Below, piece by piece: positions 63,201 to 64,000 of a DNA stretch of 64,000 nt. Source of the DNA: Hoplostethus atlanticus (Eukaryota > Chordata > Actinopteri > Trachichthyiformes > Trachichthyidae). The notes beneath the pieces were generated by a model. That model was not told the DNA's origin. It saw nothing but the letters and a program-made list of their open reading frames with translations, and ran no database searches. The stretch lies in assembly GCA_034670405.1 (NCBI GenBank), contig JAXDDX010000062.1, forward strand, positions 372,001-436,000. Direction: 5' to 3'. Both the position numbers and the translations under genes were made by a program. Each line of letters starts with the position of its first letter. The first letter of the stretch is position 1.

Positions 63201-64000
63201 GCATATCCACTAGAATTCAGAACAAGATGATGTGTTGGAGGAAATACATATGGCTATTTGTGGAGATGAGCTTTGATTGGTTGCCAGGAATCTAAACACC
63301 CCATGTCATGCAAGGAGGGAAAACATGTTTTCTTCCAGCCCATGGGACAATAGGGTACACAAAAAAAATCAGGGTCTGTTTTTGCTAGGGGTATTTAATC
63401 ATCCTGACACTCTTCCCAAACATGTTATCAATGGCCAGTGTTTGCATTGAGGAGGAATCCCACAAAAGACTCCCTAAGGATTTGCAGACATCGGTCGATG
63501 TGAGTCACAGGGGGGGTCAAACAAATGTGGTGTGTCTGGGTGACCTTAATCACTTCCAGGTTCATCCAGGCTCCGATTTCACTCGTGTGCCTTATTTCAG
63601 GTCACTGCCTCAAAGTCAAAGTAGGGCACAGTCATTATCTCAGGGAGCAGAACACAATCATCCGCACAATACAATAAGGTCGGCACAATTCACTGAAGTG
63701 TTGTCCATTTCCTCCGGGCCTGAACACATGCGCGCTCCGCCACGACCAGCGCCTGCCTTTATGTGTGGAAGATAGGTAATATATGCAGTGAATTTGTCTG
63801 TAACAAATATGCACTTCTTTCAGATACTTGGCCATTTCTCTCTCACAGACTCACACAAAAGGAAGCAACCCCAATCACAACAAAACAGAAGCAGAGCAAA
63901 AACTGACAACTACGAACAATTCCTGGAAACTCAAAAGGTGTGCAGACCATGCGCATGGGCTCTTAAAGGAGTTTCTCAAATAGAAAACAAGGTGGTTAAG

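Larger units (their letters stand above)
48986..64000. other. Non-coding DNA with tracts and microsatellites, no gene recognised
   Basis: It contains the pyrimidine tract (51601-51990), G-runs (52081-52113, 56481-56509), a C-run (52419-52429), a purine tract (57885-58045), and CA, GA and GACA/GATA repeats listed separately. Open frames at 51447-51979 arise from the CT-rich strand. Frames at 53030-53311, 53767-54018 and 63422-63775 have no domain or splice context that I can support. Confidence 0.55.

Overview
The window looks like intronic DNA from a teleost fish genome. It holds one coding exon that I can support. The rest is AT-rich non-coding sequence with decayed transposable elements of types common in fish (Tc1/mariner, hAT miniature elements, PIF/Harbinger, a tRNA-derived SINE, fish-type LINE tails) and many CA, GA/CT and other simple repeats. 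No bacterial, viral or organellar gene organisation is present. The species cannot be fixed from the sequence.

The exon lies on the minus strand at 11515-11713. It encodes 66 residues of a delta-1 protocadherin cytoplasmic tail, most likely protocadherin-11 (pcdh11). It has a good acceptor (pyrimidine-rich, ending ctccag) and a strong donor (GTGAGTAC). Genes of this family are known in vertebrates for very long introns. The simplest reading is that about 52 kb to the right (the 5' side on the minus strand) and about 11.5 kb to the left (the 3' side) are introns of this gene. No other convincing exon was found. Most open reading frames in the window are chance frames in AT-rich or simple-repeat DNA.

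Layout: 1-9750 is intron-like DNA with two LINE-tail-like fragments (4830-5036, 5991-6230) and a perfect 19-bp hairpin (5769-5811). From 9751 to 12145 there is a dense transposon cluster around the exon: a Harbinger relic (9754-10916) carrying pieces of both its Myb-like and transposase genes and a nested SINE, a second probable DNA element (about 10955-11490) reaching to about 25 bp from the splice donor, the exon, and a 328-bp hAT miniature element (11810-12137). At 13270-13880, 21605-21700 and 22600-24080 there are degraded or unclassified repeats. At 27527-28772 is a dead Tc1-like transposon with another element nested in it. At 32512-32704 is a palindromic hAT miniature element. At 41076-43002 is a 1.9-kb element with TA-flanked inverted ends and two nested palindromic elements. 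A LINE tail lies at 48881-48985. The last 15 kb is mostly featureless apart from polypyrimidine/polypurine tracts, G-runs and microsatellites.

I found no new multi-gene system. The most notable material is the insertion of several transposons tightly around one exon of a long neural cadherin gene, and two elements (41076-43002 and 22600-24080) that I could not assign to a family.
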